Assembly (NCBI RefSeq): GCF_023278565.1
Contig: NC_064672.1
Span: 6,510,001 to 6,574,000, forward strand
Reading direction: 5' to 3'
DNA: 64,000 nt
Origin: Colletotrichum lupini
Taxonomy: Eukaryota > Ascomycota > Sordariomycetes > Glomerellales > Glomerellaceae
The position numbers and the translations under genes were made by a program. The notes below the pieces were generated by a model. That model saw only the letters and a program-made list of their open reading frames with translations, had not been told where the DNA came from and made no database searches. Positions 23,228 through 36,030 of the stretch are shown here, one piece after another (positions within the stretch are counted from its first letter, which is position 1; each line of letters starts with the position of its first letter).

Positions 23228-26200
23228 CTAACTTTTTCTTTTTTTTATTAATTTACTTATTATAATTAAAAATCTAATTCGACCTCGGGTCCGTTTATTA
23301 AGTCGTTTCTTTTTACTCCTTTTTTTTATTCTTTTTATATAACTTATCTTTTTATTTATATATTAACTTTTTTATTATTTATAAATTACTCTAACCCCTT
23401 ATTAAGAGTTATTTTTATAAAAACATTAGCGAGGTTATTATTATTATTAATCTAATAAATCTCGAGTATTTTACGCTTTTTATATAATTACTTAAGGGCT
23501 ATAATATCGATTATAAGCCTCTTTTCTTTTTTTTTTAAATTTAACGAGGTATTTATATAATAAGTAGGAATTCGTATAAATAACCGTTAGGATTAATAAA
23601 AAGCTAAGTTAATTAGTAATTTTCTTTAGCGTTATTAAAATTATATAAGAGAGGTTAACGCTATTAACTATATTATAAACTTTTAATATTAGTATATTTC
23701 TTATTATTTACTTATTTTTAATTAACGAGTAATAGATTATATTATTATATATAATAAATTCGCTCTTACTTATACTCTTATTAACTAGGATAATAATATA
23801 TTTTAATTATAAAATAAGGTCGTTATTATTTATAAATAACTTATTAATAAAGATATAGAGCTTATTAATTATAAAGTTAATTAAGTAGTAAATAAGGCCT
23901 CGATTAAGATTCGTTTATTACTATTTAAATTATTTATTAAGTACTTCGACGTTTTATTTAATTAGATCCGTAGCTTATACTATTTTAATATAATTAAAAA
24001 TCGCTTTAGGTTAATATATACTTATAATATATACCCCTTGTGCGAGCTTAGTTTTATATTACTTTTTAATATTAATTACGTTTAGATCGACGAGGTTAAT
24101 TTTCTTATCCTACCCTTTTTATTAAAAAACGACGGTTTCTTTTTTAATAATAAGAATTCTATTATTAAATACTAAGGGGGCGTTCGTTATAAGGACCTTT
24201 TTTAGTTTTATTATAAAGCCCGCTTTTTAAAGCTCCTTACCCTCTTCTTTTATAAAATTAATATTAAATAGGCCTAATATATCGTTAGTTTATATTCTAA
24301 TAATTTTAAATTAGTTACTTTTATACTTAGAAATTAGTAAGTACGGGTCGTATGTAAATATAATTATTAATAATTAATTAATATAGAAATCGTAGTATAT
24401 AGCTTACTAATAAGTACCCGATTTTATAAGCTTATATAATAGCTTAAGTACTTTAATAATCGTACTTTTTAAGTACTTACTAATTATTTCTTTTAATAAA
24501 TAGGCTAGGATTTTTTTATAAGCCCTATAGCTAATTAAGTATAGGCCTAGGTAATATTATAGCTCTAAATCTTATATCCCTTTTTTCGTAATAATACTAT
24601 TAATACTATTATTAACTATTAGTTATAGTACTATATAATAAGTAATTATATAAGTAGCGTCGCTTTTTTAATATTACTATACCCTTATATTATATATTTA
24701 AACTTCTTATATAGTTAGAATATTCTTTTTTTTTAATCTTACGAACTATTTGTAATTTAAATATATATAAGTTTATATATTTCTCTAAGTCGTAAAGGAT
24801 AAATTAATAAACCCCTCGATCGTAAAGAGTATTTATTTTAATAAGATCTAATCCTTTAAACGGCTTTTTAATAATTATAATTACGCCTTTTTTATATAGT
24901 TTAATTACTAGCTTAAAATCGGCTTTCTTTTTTATTATATAAAAGGTATTAATTACCTCGTTATTAATAATAAATTATTATATTAGGGCTTATTATTGTA
25001 TCCTTCCGTAACGTTTCGTTAGTAGTATTAGTACTTTTTTAATAATTTCTTTTTTTTATTTATTTATTAGTATTATTATAATAATCTTATTAAGGATAAT
25101 TTCTTATACTTTTACTACGGGTTATATAGTTTCCCTTAGCTTTTTTTTTTTATAAGTTAAAAATTACTTCGCTAAGATTTATATAATATAATTTAACTAC
25201 CGTAATTAATACTTCGAGAGGCTAGTTATAATCCCTCGTAACTATATAAAATCGCTCGTTAACGGAAATTAATTTATATAGCCTAGCTTATTATTAAATA
25301 ATTTCGTACTATATTCGTATATCCGAATTTAGTAATATATTTAAATTACTCCTTATATCGGGCTTATTACGTATAATAATTACTTTATTAACTTATTTTT
25401 TTATACTTATTTTACGTAATACCCGTATTATTTTTTCAATTACTTAGGCTCGTTAGCTTATATTTAGTAATAGTAATAAGGCTAAGGTCGTTTTTAAATA
25501 TATTTTAAATATTAATAATATTAGTATAAGCCCGTTAGGCCCTATAATATTATTATAGTATTTTAGTACTATTTAGAGGTATTCGTTATTAATAAAATCG
25601 GGATTTTCCTTTTTAATAATTCTAAACGCCCTTTTTAGTTATTAATATACCCTTTTTACTTTTTTAATATTATAATACGCTTTAACGGGTATAACTTTTA
25701 GTTATATACCGTAAGCCGTCGCATTTTCTCTAAATTCTATTAATTTAAAACTAATATTAGCGTTAGTTTTAATACTATTTAGCGGTCCTTAGTATATATC
25801 GATTTATCTTTTTTATAAAGCTACTTATACTATTTTTATTTCTAAATCCTAAAGGAATTGCCCTATTTAAAAAAATATAGCTACGTCGATTATATATAAG
25901 ACTAGCTAATTATTTAAATAAAAGATATTAATAATGATTTCCTAATTAAAGTTAAGCTTATTACGTAATTTAAATTTAAATTTACGTAGGTTCTATATAT
26001 TTATTTAGTATTAGTAATATACTTTCGTTAACTATTCTAGCGCCCCTATTTTAATATTACTATTATTTAATTATTTTAAGAGGTTATATAGCTTCGTAAC
26101 TAATAGGTACCCGAATCTCTAGTATAGTTATTTAAGCTTACTTTTTATTAAGTAATTAATTAACTTCGTATTATTAATAAGCTTTATAAACGCATACTCT

Positions 26201-29200
26201 TATTATTATTCGACTATTTTAAAATACTTATTAATAAAGATTCTATTCCTTATATTATTAAATATAATACTTAGTCGATTTATATTTTTTAAATATAAGA
26301 AAAATAGGGTATTAATAAGTAAAATATAAAAAGTTATCGTTCCGAAGTACGTCTCTATTTTTATTATACTTAGGGTAACGATTTCCTTATTTAAACTAAA
26401 ACTAATTTTTATAATACTTACTATTAATATATTAAACGTTGTTAGTACGATCTTTTATAGTACTTAGAATTACCCTTTTCCTCTTATTAACTATTATAAT
26501 ACTTTAATATTTAAAATAATTTTATAAAAGTTATTTAGGCCGTACCTTTTACTTATATAAAATACTTATATAAGCTTATTATTTAAAAGATCTAGGTAAT
26601 ATAAAAAAGACCCCTCTAACTACCCCTAGATTTATTTAGTATTATATTCTTTCTTTTTAAATATCAAAAAAATAGGCTTTTACTTTATTAAATTCGCCCT
26701 TTTAGCCGCCTCTATATCCGTTATTTAAAGAACTTTTTTTTATTATTTATAAATAAAAACCTACTTATTAAGAGCTTTTATTACCCTCTATTTATTTAGC
26801 TTTATATATTTTTTAGAGGCTAACGGGGTAAAAAAAGAGTAGTTAATATCGTTAATTTTATTATAATCTAATTTATTAATATAAGGGGCGAGATTTTTTT
26901 TATTTTTTAAATTTCTTATAGGGGGTAGATATTTTAAGCTACTATTTTAATTACTGTTACTAAGTTCTATACCCCTAGATCTACTCTTATATATAATAAG
27001 GAATTAATTAAATTAACGAAGGCTAGTTTTATTATTTATTACCCTCGACTTTTTATACTATTCGTACGATTTTATACGCTCTTTTTCGGAGTAGTTACTT
27101 AACTAATATTTTTTTATTTATAAATATAATATTACTTTTTTTATTACCTTACTTATAAGTTAAATCTTTACCTATTTAATAAATCTGGGCCTCTTTATTA
27201 ACGATTACCGTATTTAGCCTCTTTTCCTTTTTTATTATATATTTAATTAACTTAATATTATTAATAAGGGCCGTTATATACTTAGAAATAGGTTTAGTAT
27301 AGTATTTTAATATTAATATTAAAGCTAGATCTTAGCCTCGAGTAGAGCGTTTTATAGTTTTTAAGTACTTAGTATAAGGTTATTTTTACCTCTAGTACGC
27401 GCTAAATTACGGTATAAAAATATTTAATTTTCTACTCGTTAGTTCCCTTATTTAGCTAGGTTTTTATTAGCTTATTAATTCGATTAATAAGCTTTTTAAG
27501 GATCTTTATTCGCAATTTACCCTCTATTATTCTAATTATAAATATAAAAAAAATCGCTTATAATTTAGATAGGAGCTCTAAGTTCTTATTATAAGTTTTA
27601 AAGTAGCTTTAGATTGCGTTAATAATACTAAAAAAGTCGTTTTAATCGAAATTACATACCGCTTTATAATAATAATTAGAAGCTTTATTTATAAAAACGA
27701 TATTAATTATTAAATAATACTAATATTCCCTAATCCCGACCTTTTTATAATAATCATAAAATATTATTAGGGTTTTTTATAAGACCTTATACTTCCTCTT
27801 ATAATATAATTTCTTTTTTAAAAAGATCTTTTTAAAATTTATAAATTATCTCGTATTTATTATTATATTTTTAGTATTTATATATAATCCCTACGTTATT
27901 ACGTACTATTAATAACTTCGGGTCGTTTACTTATTTCTATATTAGTTAATCGGCGCCGAATTTCGTATTAATAATAATAACGAACTATAGATTAAAATAA
28001 ATAGAATCGTTAATTATCGTATCTTTAGTACTATATTTTATTTTTATATATCTTTTTATAATAATAAATTATTATTAGTAATTATAAAAAGGAAATTTAT
28101 ATCGTTTATCTTTTTTCTAAATTTATTAAAACGATTATACGCCCTATTAACTTATACTTAGTTTTATAATACGAATTTCTCTTTTATAATTATTATTATT
28201 AGTATTTCGTATAGTTCTCGCGATTATAACTAAGCTAATAATACCCCTTATATATAAAGGAATTTATTTACTATTTTCGTAATTCTTAAGCTTATACTTA
28301 TAAACTATTTATTCAGTTAATAACTAAGGTCGTTTATAATTTTATAAAATAGGGGTTACCCCTATAGCCCCTTTTTTTATAGACCTTAGTTAAATAAATT
28401 AATATTACGTTAATTTACTTATTATTAAGTTAATTTATAATTCTATATATTTACGTTCCCTAATAATCCGGGTTAATATTTACTTATTTATAAAGGATTA
28501 GAATTCTATTTAAAATCGGGTTTTTTTCTCTTTTCTTTTACCTTAACTTACTAAGGGTCGTACTCTAGCTCATACCCGTATTAGTAATTACTAACGTATT
28601 TAATTTTAATAGGAATATATTTAACTTACGCACTAATTATAATAAATCCGTACTTTTACTACTTAATAAATTTATTAAGGTCTAAGAAATTCCCGCTTTT
28701 TCTTATTATTTTATTATTACTCTCGTTTTTATCATTTTTAATAATTACTATTACTTTTTTAAATTACTAGTTATTATACTTATTAAGATCCTCTTTTTTA
28801 TTTAGTTTAAAAAGTCGGTTTTAGTAATTCCTTTTTTTAATAATAGTAATAAACGTTTATATTATTATAAAAAAATATAATAATTAGTCTCGGGATTCTT
28901 ATTAATAGCTAATTTTTTATTATTTTATATACTTTTAGCTTTTTAAGCCTCGTACTCTCCGTAATTTCTAAATAGCTTCTTTCCTTAACCTAACTTTTTT
29001 ACAATAATATTTTATAAAAATAATTAAAAATAAACGCCGGGTAGCTCGTAAAAGAGCTATATAAGTTATTAAGTACGGTTAGTAAAGTTAAGCCCTTTTT
29101 TTTATAAAATTATAAATATTAAGGACTTATTAAAAATACTTACTTATCGCTCGTACTTAGTAAGACTAAATATTTTAAAGATTTTTTCTCTTATTACTTC

Positions 29201-30207
29201 TTTATACCCTATTTTATATTTTTTAAATGGTTTTTTCTATAACTTAATTATAGTTAGGTAATTATCGCTTATTAATAATCCCTTTTATTACTTAGTTAAT
29301 TTTTTAAAATTAATAATCTCGCTCCGGGAGCTAGTATAAAAAGAAGCTTTTTAATAATATTTTAAAGGGTTCTTTTCTTTTCTCTTTAAATCCTCGTCTT
29401 TTTAGCTTTTTTTTAAGCTAATAATAACTATAGTAAAAAGTCGTAGGACTATTTTAAAATAGCCGCCTTTTTCTTAAGTTAATCTCCGAGATCCGTAATA
29501 TTCTTAACTCGATATTATTAGGACTTTTTAACTTAATACTATTAGGACCTCTAAATCCCCTCCTCCCTTATTAAACTATTCTCTATATTATATTCCTAAG
29601 TAATACTCGGGGGGTAATTAAAGGGGCTACGAAGAGATTATTTAAATCGTAAGTTTCGAGGTCCTATTTATAAGATCTTTATAATAATAAACTTTTTTAT
29701 ATACTATAAATCTCTTAATTTTATAACTCTTATATATATTCTTATTATATTTACTAAGAATATTTACGTTTAAAAATTCTTTTTTTTAATTATATAATAC
29801 TTTTTTATATTATATTAATAAGCTCGTCCGTTACGCTAATTAATTAAATAAGTAGTTATTTTATAAGTATTTCTTTTTATTAATTTAACTAATTAATTTT
29901 TAATTACGGGCCGGCTATAGAAAAGTTATTTAATAAAAAAGCTACTTAATATAATAATAAAAGGCTAATTACTTAAATAGTTTTATTAATTAACGTAGTT
30001 TAATATAATAAACATCGACCTCTTATAAATAATAATAAGCTACGATTACTTAATTCTATATAATATTTAAGGATCGCCCTTTTTTAATTTATTTTTATAA
30101 AATTAATTAATATAAATCTCTTATCCCGTACGGTATTAAAAAGTCGTCTCTTTTATATAGCGAGATACTTTACTAATTTATAATAATAGAATTTAATTAC
30201 TAATTAG

Positions 30208-30412
30208 TATTAGTATTTTTATTATAAGGTAGTTAGTTCGAACCGTAATTAATAAAGAAATTAATTAAATTATATAAATATTTACGTAATAAGTATAAAA
30301 AGGAGGTTCTAACCGTAGGTTAGTCTAGTTATAATAATCCTAAATAGGGCCCCTAATTGGCCCCTACGTAGTCGGCTATATGCCGCGGTCGAATTAGACT
30401 TCTAATCCGATA
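30208..30412 (-). repeat. Copia copy 2, right LTR (5' LTR for the element)
   Basis: 205 bp, beginning TATTAGTATTTT (TG become TA) and ending CTAATCCGATA (CA become TA). As in copy 1, the outermost 60 bases retain more GC (GTCGGCTATATGCCGCGG). Followed by the target duplication TATAA. Confidence 0.9.
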
Positions 30413-32472
30413 TATAAAGAAAGAGCTAGTGCGGCTGTTCAGTCAGTCTAGGTCCCTTGTTCTTGAATCTGGTGTGGCTATTTCAGCCTCAGAACCTTCG
30501 ACAATGCAAGATATCAATAGCGCGAGCCTCCTAAGTTGAAACGAGCCACTGAGCGAGCACCACAAATGGCCCAGCGAGGCTATTCTGGGATCACGGTACC
30601 GGCTCGAGCGCCAGTATCGGTTGGCGCAGGATGCCTAAGAGCTGATGTGTATTCAATGGACAGTAGAGGAAGAAGCGACTCGGAGCTGACATGCAAGAGG
30701 TTCCAGGGTACTGGGTCGGTAGTCTGTCGAGTTGGAGGTGGATGGGATCATTGACAAATCGGACTCTGCGTTCCCCAGAGCACGGGAGCAGGGATGCTGC
30801 CCCGGACCAATGGCTTCGGAGTTGTGGAAGTGTGCATCGTATCTGGTCCAGCTGCAAGAACATGAGAGCTGAACAGCTCGAAGCAGGCATTCTGTGCGAA
30901 CGAACGCTGCGGGCCTCCACACACACACACAGGCCTAAAGTCGGTCTTTATCGACGCTTGAGCCGGCTCTGATCGGTTCCCGACTGGGCATCCTTCCCAT
31001 CCGATGATGAAGGGGTACACCCTGGTTCATGCCAACCTCATGTCATCTATGACAGGCAGAACTTTCTCGTTGGTGTCATTAGGCTGACAATGCTTAGCAT
31101 ACGGTGTCAGCAGCCGACCCTGACAAGAGGTTGTCGAAGGCTGGTTGAGAGAGCCAGACGCAGTCTTGCGGCACGTGATGCGGTGTGGAAGCCGGAGGGT
31201 GCGCTGCCACTGGGACTGAAGAGCGTGGCCAGGCCGACAACTTGACAAGACTATCGTACGCCACATTGACGCAGCTGATGGATGCTGCAGAATGCTTATT
31301 CCTTCGATGATGCGGCCATGATTCGACGACATGTCTTCTCGGCGAGCTTTTCGTCCGACTTCTGCGCAGAGAAGAAGCTTCTCATCGATATCGGATGGAT
31401 CGTTGAAGTTCGGACAATGCACATCGTCTGGACTTTGAAGGTCTAGTAGTCTGATCTCAGGGGTAAACTGGAGGATACGTGGAGGCAGTGTCCATGTTTC
31501 GGCCGGAAATGGAAAAGATGAGAGGTGGGACAAAGCGTTGAATTCGCCGGAATTGGCGATGAGGTGAGAAAGAAAGGCACTCGGAGGAGGAGGGAAGAAG
31601 GCTGGGTGGGTGGGAAAGTCGAAAGAAAGGCAGCAGTCAGTAAACCCGGGCGACACCTTCCCCAAGTTTTCGGTTCCTGGAGCCCCAAAATTTAGTGCCA
31701 AGCCGCTACCGTCGCTAAACCTTATTAGCGCTTCAGCCCGGACCAAGATGAAGCTTAATTATCTCGAGTTTGATTGGCCAAGCTCCCGTGACCGGGGCTT
31801 CAGGGTCCACCTTAGTCAGGCGCTCGTTGTCCACCTCCGTTTCCCATCGCCGCCGCTAAACGTCGAAAACCTCCGAGTAAACTTAACCACACCACATTCT
31901 CTGGCCGTGTCCTTCGGCGCTTTGTGCTCGTATACCCCAGGCTGCCACACCCTATCGACTTGCCAGCGAATCATCCACCCGGCAGTCGTGGGATCAGGAC
32001 TCCAGCTACCCAGACTGCCGGGTCGTGAACAAAGAGGCCACACGAGCGGTTCCTTGTCCTTGTCCTTGTCCTTGTCCTCTTCGAAGCCGCATCCTCAAGC
32101 CCAAGCCGATGACCATGTCTCGAAGCCCCCAACGTTTCTCGTTTCACGCCAGACGTTGCGTACCGTATACGATGAAAAGCCTGTTCGGATGATTGTCAAA
32201 GGATACGCACGCGACGTGCTCTCGACTTCTTTACTGCGTCTTTGTCGTTTGGACCTTGCTGTTGAACGGCTGCCCACCAACCTCCCATGCCAAGACCCTT
32301 AACTGGCTGAAGGTTGTCACAGTTATTTTTCGCCGTCGAAGGAAAAACTGTCTGGTGGCGGTAGACGGTTTTCTCGTGGCGTTTCCCTGTCGAGTGGCAG
32401 CCTCAGCTTCTGCAGACCCTCATCTCCTCATCCTGTGATCTACCAGCTATCCAGCCGTCCGGCCCAGAAATC
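30413..32472. other. Normal-composition DNA without a supportable gene
   Basis: About 2 kb to the right of copia copy 2. Overlapping antisense frames (31027-31746 minus, 31610-32302 plus) lack recognisable motifs. A short CA repeat lies at about 30917-30932 and a CCTTGT hexanucleotide repeat (four units plus) at about 32054-32080. Confidence 0.5.
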
Positions 32473-32774
32473 ATGACCATCCAACCGGAATCCTCATCTC
32501 CGCACAACTCGGTGTAAGATTTGTGGAGATCTGCATAGGACTACTGACCTGAAGTCGTATCTCTAGTTCCTCGTGCATGGACCGGCATACGGCCAGGCCA
32601 GTCTGCAGAATCGTGGCCTCGCCGGCCTCGTCGGTGTTCGCGATCCTAGTCTTTCTTGCATACTGCATATTCATCATAGCTCGTGCAGGTATGTGCATTG
32701 CCACATGCACAAGTGGCTTCCGCACCATCCGTCTATTCTGGATTTATCCTCTCGTTTCGGATCAGCTCGTCTAG
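32473..32774 (+). CDS. Possible small membrane protein (82 residues)
   Basis: Exon 1 (32473-32513) and exon 2 (32567-32774) are separated by a 53-nt intron with a GTAAGA donor, a CTGAC branch site and a CTCTAG acceptor, and join in phase. The predicted protein starts MTIQPESSSPHNSV, has a polar basic segment, and one strong hydrophobic helix (about residues 34-52, FAILVFLAYCIFIIA) suggesting a single-pass membrane protein. A further GTATGTG donor-like site lies just after that helix, so the frame could instead continue into an exon I cannot find, leaving a truncated larger protein. I recognise no homologue; splice logic is the only support. Confidence 0.3.
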
Positions 32775-33068
32775 CCTCATGGGGTTTTCAAAGGAGTCAC
32801 CACTCGGGTGCTAGTTCGCTACGAAGCCACGTTCTAGACCTTTCGTGTTTTAGCTGCCAAGCCTCACGGTCCCCTCGAATCCATCTCGGGTGTTGAGAGT
32901 ATAGGAAATACTGCGGGGAGACACGATCTCGGCCGACTCTTCAGAAATAGTTCATAAGTGCTGGGCTTCATCGCGATATCTCGATCAGAATGAAGTTATC
33001 CACCACTCTCATCTCTCACAGTCTGATATCTGGCAAACTGGTCTAGCCGACTCAGACATATCTTCATC

Positions 33069-34879
33069 ATGTATTCGGCAAAGTCGATCTTCTACGCGGC
33101 CTTGAGTGCTTCGGTCTCTTTCACATCTGTACAAGCACAGGTGGCAGATTATCCCTTCGACATTAACGGAGCGTTCGAAGGGCAAGCATACGTCCCTCCA
33201 GTCATATGACAGTATTTGGTGAACTTCAGACTGACATGGAAACTGCAGTGCTTCTGCCAGCACAACAGAATTCAACACCGGTGGCACCTTCAGGTGCAAT
33301 GGCCACGCCATTACTGTGCCAAAGAATCTTCAAGTCACATTCCCAGCGGCCTTCATTCCTTTCAAGGAATTTGTGGGCAGCAGTGGCGGCTACACTGGTT
33401 ACAACTGCGAGGTCACAGGCAATGTCGTCAACGGGGTTCCCATTGCTGCTCAGGTCTCAATCGCCCAATCGCTTCTGAATGGTGCCTCTGGTTTCGTTGA
33501 TAGCGTGAACACTGATGGCCGGATCAAGTTGACGGACGGAAGCACCATCCGCATCAACGACCCTAACGCCATCTACTCCGTCGGATACACTTCCCAGCCT
33601 TTCTTCACTGCAGACGACGCCAATCCAAGCATCAGCTCTTTCTCTGGCTTCCCCATGTGCGTTCCGCGTAGCGCCACCGATGCTCTCTGCCCTCAGTCCA
33701 ACAGACCAGATGTTACCCCTGGCGTCAAACAAGGACTTTTGTAAGTCTCGAAGCTCACTTTTGTCCGAAACTTTCTAACACTTATTTTTCAGCAAAGCCC
33801 CTGATGCCCTGGTCATGGCTCCCATTGTAGCTGGCGATTTTGTTGAGTACTCTGGTGTTCAGTCCGGTAGCGAGATCATCGTCTACAACCTTGTCGTGAG
33901 CAACGTCCAGATTACCACCTCGGGCGCCCCGACGTACATCCGCATGGAGGATGCCAACATTGGCGTTTGGACCGCCGACACAGTCAACCAGGAAATCGCA
34001 CAGACCAGAGTCAGTTACCATGCCGCTGTCTCCGCATCATGAAATGCCCGTGTAGCTAACACAACACAGTTCGTCGGCTATACATCTGACTCTGCCGCAA
34101 ATGTCAACCCCATCAAGATCTACGCCATTGAGTACGACCCGTGCACTGGCGAGGCCGTCGATCGTGAGATCGCGGGTGTGAGCGTGCCCAGCACCGAGGT
34201 CCGCAACAAGTTTGAGTACCGCATCAAGGCGACCCAAAACGACAACTACGCCCGCGAGTACCGCGTCGTCGCCGGCACCGGCACCGTGAAGACCAAGAAC
34301 GGTATTATGGCCGGCCAATATGTCATGCCTGTCTCGGAATGGATCCAGCCCGAAGACTCCGTCCCCGGTCGCCCTCCCAGCCCGCATGACTTCCGCAGCT
34401 ACGCCTTCTTGGCCAAGGGGCTGGGTCGTGATGCCGAGGGTAACCTCTGGGGCCCGCTGAACCCCTTCCCCCAGACTGGTGCTACCCTGTACGACAACTC
34501 CAAGTGCCCTCCCGCTACCACCCCTACCACTGGCACTGGCACTGGAACGGGTACTGGAACCGGCACAAGCACCACCCCTGTCACCGCTGCCAGCAGCTCG
34601 GCGGCGGCCGTCAAGTACAAGGATGTCGTGACGATGCCCACCTACAACTGGGTCTCATCCCAGAGCGGCACGCTCACCGTCGGCTGCCAGTCCAACAGCA
34701 CCGACGATGCCGCGGTCGCGATGAAGCTGAGCTACACCAACAAGGACGGTACCACCACCGGCCTCGCCATGACCTCCGGTGGCAAAGGTCTCTGGAACTT
34801 CAATAGTAACAAGATCAAGCAGCCCACAACTGGAACAGTCATTTGCAAGAGCGGTCTTGGCGGCCAGGTAGCGCGCTGA
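33069..34879 (+). CDS. Secreted protein of unknown function, 543 residues
   Basis: Four exons: 33069-33181, 33249-33740, 33793-34009 and 34070-34879, with introns of 67, 52 and 60 nt, all phase-consistent. Intron 1 uses a GC-AG boundary (GCAAGC donor at 33182; CTGAC branch; CTGCAG acceptor); a GT donor nearby would break the frame. The first 24 residues are a signal peptide ending VQAQ. The mature protein is long and Gly/Val/Thr-rich with beta-type character. Then come a Pro-rich stretch (about residues 375-385), a low-complexity Thr-Gly repeat linker (about 416-430) and a C-terminal domain of about 100 residues with two Cys. No membrane anchor. I recognise it only as the sort of conserved secreted protein found in filamentous ascomycetes; no catalytic motif is visible. 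Confidence 0.8.
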
Positions 34880-36030
34880 AGTGTTTGACCGGAAAAATTG
34901 GCTATTGATCTTATCGATGGATACCTTTGGCGTTTCGTTTGGGATTTCGGTGCGCGATACCTTTTAGATTTAGATAACCTGTTAATGAATGATGAACACT
35001 ATTGCAATAAATTTCCCATATCACCGTGTTCATACTTTGCCAGATGAGGATAGTCAACGCCGAAAGCTTACGTGCCAAGACAATTCTATAAGTCATGAGT
35101 AATCACAACGACTAGAGGAGTGTCTCGGTGATTGACAATGTCAGCATAGGGCCCGGGGCTCGGACGAATCGTCATATTCTAAATTCACCTAGAGTCCCCG
35201 CGAGTTTGAGAAGAGGAAAGGATAGCCGACTAAGTCCATCCTTAGCGTTGCGCTCTCGAGTCATTTTTGACGAAAGCTTAGTGTTTTAGTGGAGATGAGG
35301 GGGGGAACGTTGGACTTTTTGGACGCTAGAGATAGACGAGCTAACCACATGCTCTTTGGCTGCTCCGAATACGTGCGGCTGAGCGTGAGAGGATTCTTTC
35401 GGGGATGTTGGTTACTGCGTACCCTTATTTCGGGACAGAGGTTCAGGTTTTTTGTGGGGGTGCTTCCTCTGCTTCCTCTAAAAGGGAATCTGAGGTTTTG
35501 TTATAGATATCTACAATCCCAACATCGCAACAATCCAGTATGGCTTTCTTTGTGATATAAGTCTGTGAACGTCTCCAAGAACGTTTGGCTCTATCATCTA
35601 ACTACGTCAGTGGAAAAGGGGTAGCAGCAGAAAAGATAACGCTTCACGTCTGAGTCCATTTCCCTTATTCCTGGTCTCAAAATGATCAAAAAAGGTCTGT
35701 ATGAATAATGAACTAAGCTGGATAACATATCTAGTAACGCCATGTAGGACTTGTTGAAATATTCATCGAGGGAAGGCAAGTAGCTAGGCCGGCATCTACC
35801 CGGACGTCAAGGCTATGCCAGACATTGGTGTTTAAGTCTTTTCAAATCAATTCAGCCGACTTCTAAATTTGGCACGATCCTCACAAAGCAAGATTGTTGA
35901 GAACAAGTCCTAGTGTTTCTAAATTCTGATGCTGAGCAATAGTTTCCGTTCCCTATTGATCCAGTATCAGCCTCATCTTTATGGGCGGTGTGAAGTGAAT
36001 GCGTGTTGAACAGCTTATCTGTTGCTAGTA
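34880..36030. other. Intergenic region, convergent gene ends
   Basis: About 1.15 kb between the 3' end of the secreted-protein gene and the 3' end of the ankyrin-ZZ gene on the other strand. Short frames only; nothing coding can be supported. Confidence 0.5.

Larger units (their letters stand above)
23023..30412 (-). mobile_element. Ty1/copia LTR retrotransposon, copy 2 (RIP-inactivated)
   Basis: A 7.39-kb element alignable along its length with copy 1 (5514-12541), bounded by two 205-bp LTRs. Target duplications are CATAA (23018-23022) and TATAA (30413-30417), identical apart from one C-to-T change. It is more heavily mutated than copy 1: many positions that are C or G there are T or A here. 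It carries about 310 bp (roughly 28983-29291) that copy 1 lacks, plus smaller indels. The polypyrimidine stretch inside the left LTR gives the same minus-strand orientation. The surrounding host DNA on both sides is unmutated. No open polyprotein survives. Confidence 0.92.

Noticed and set aside
31027..32302. Two long overlapping antisense frames (239 and 230 codons)
   Set aside because: They overlap each other, show no domain, and contain low-complexity Ser/Leu from a CCTTGT repeat.
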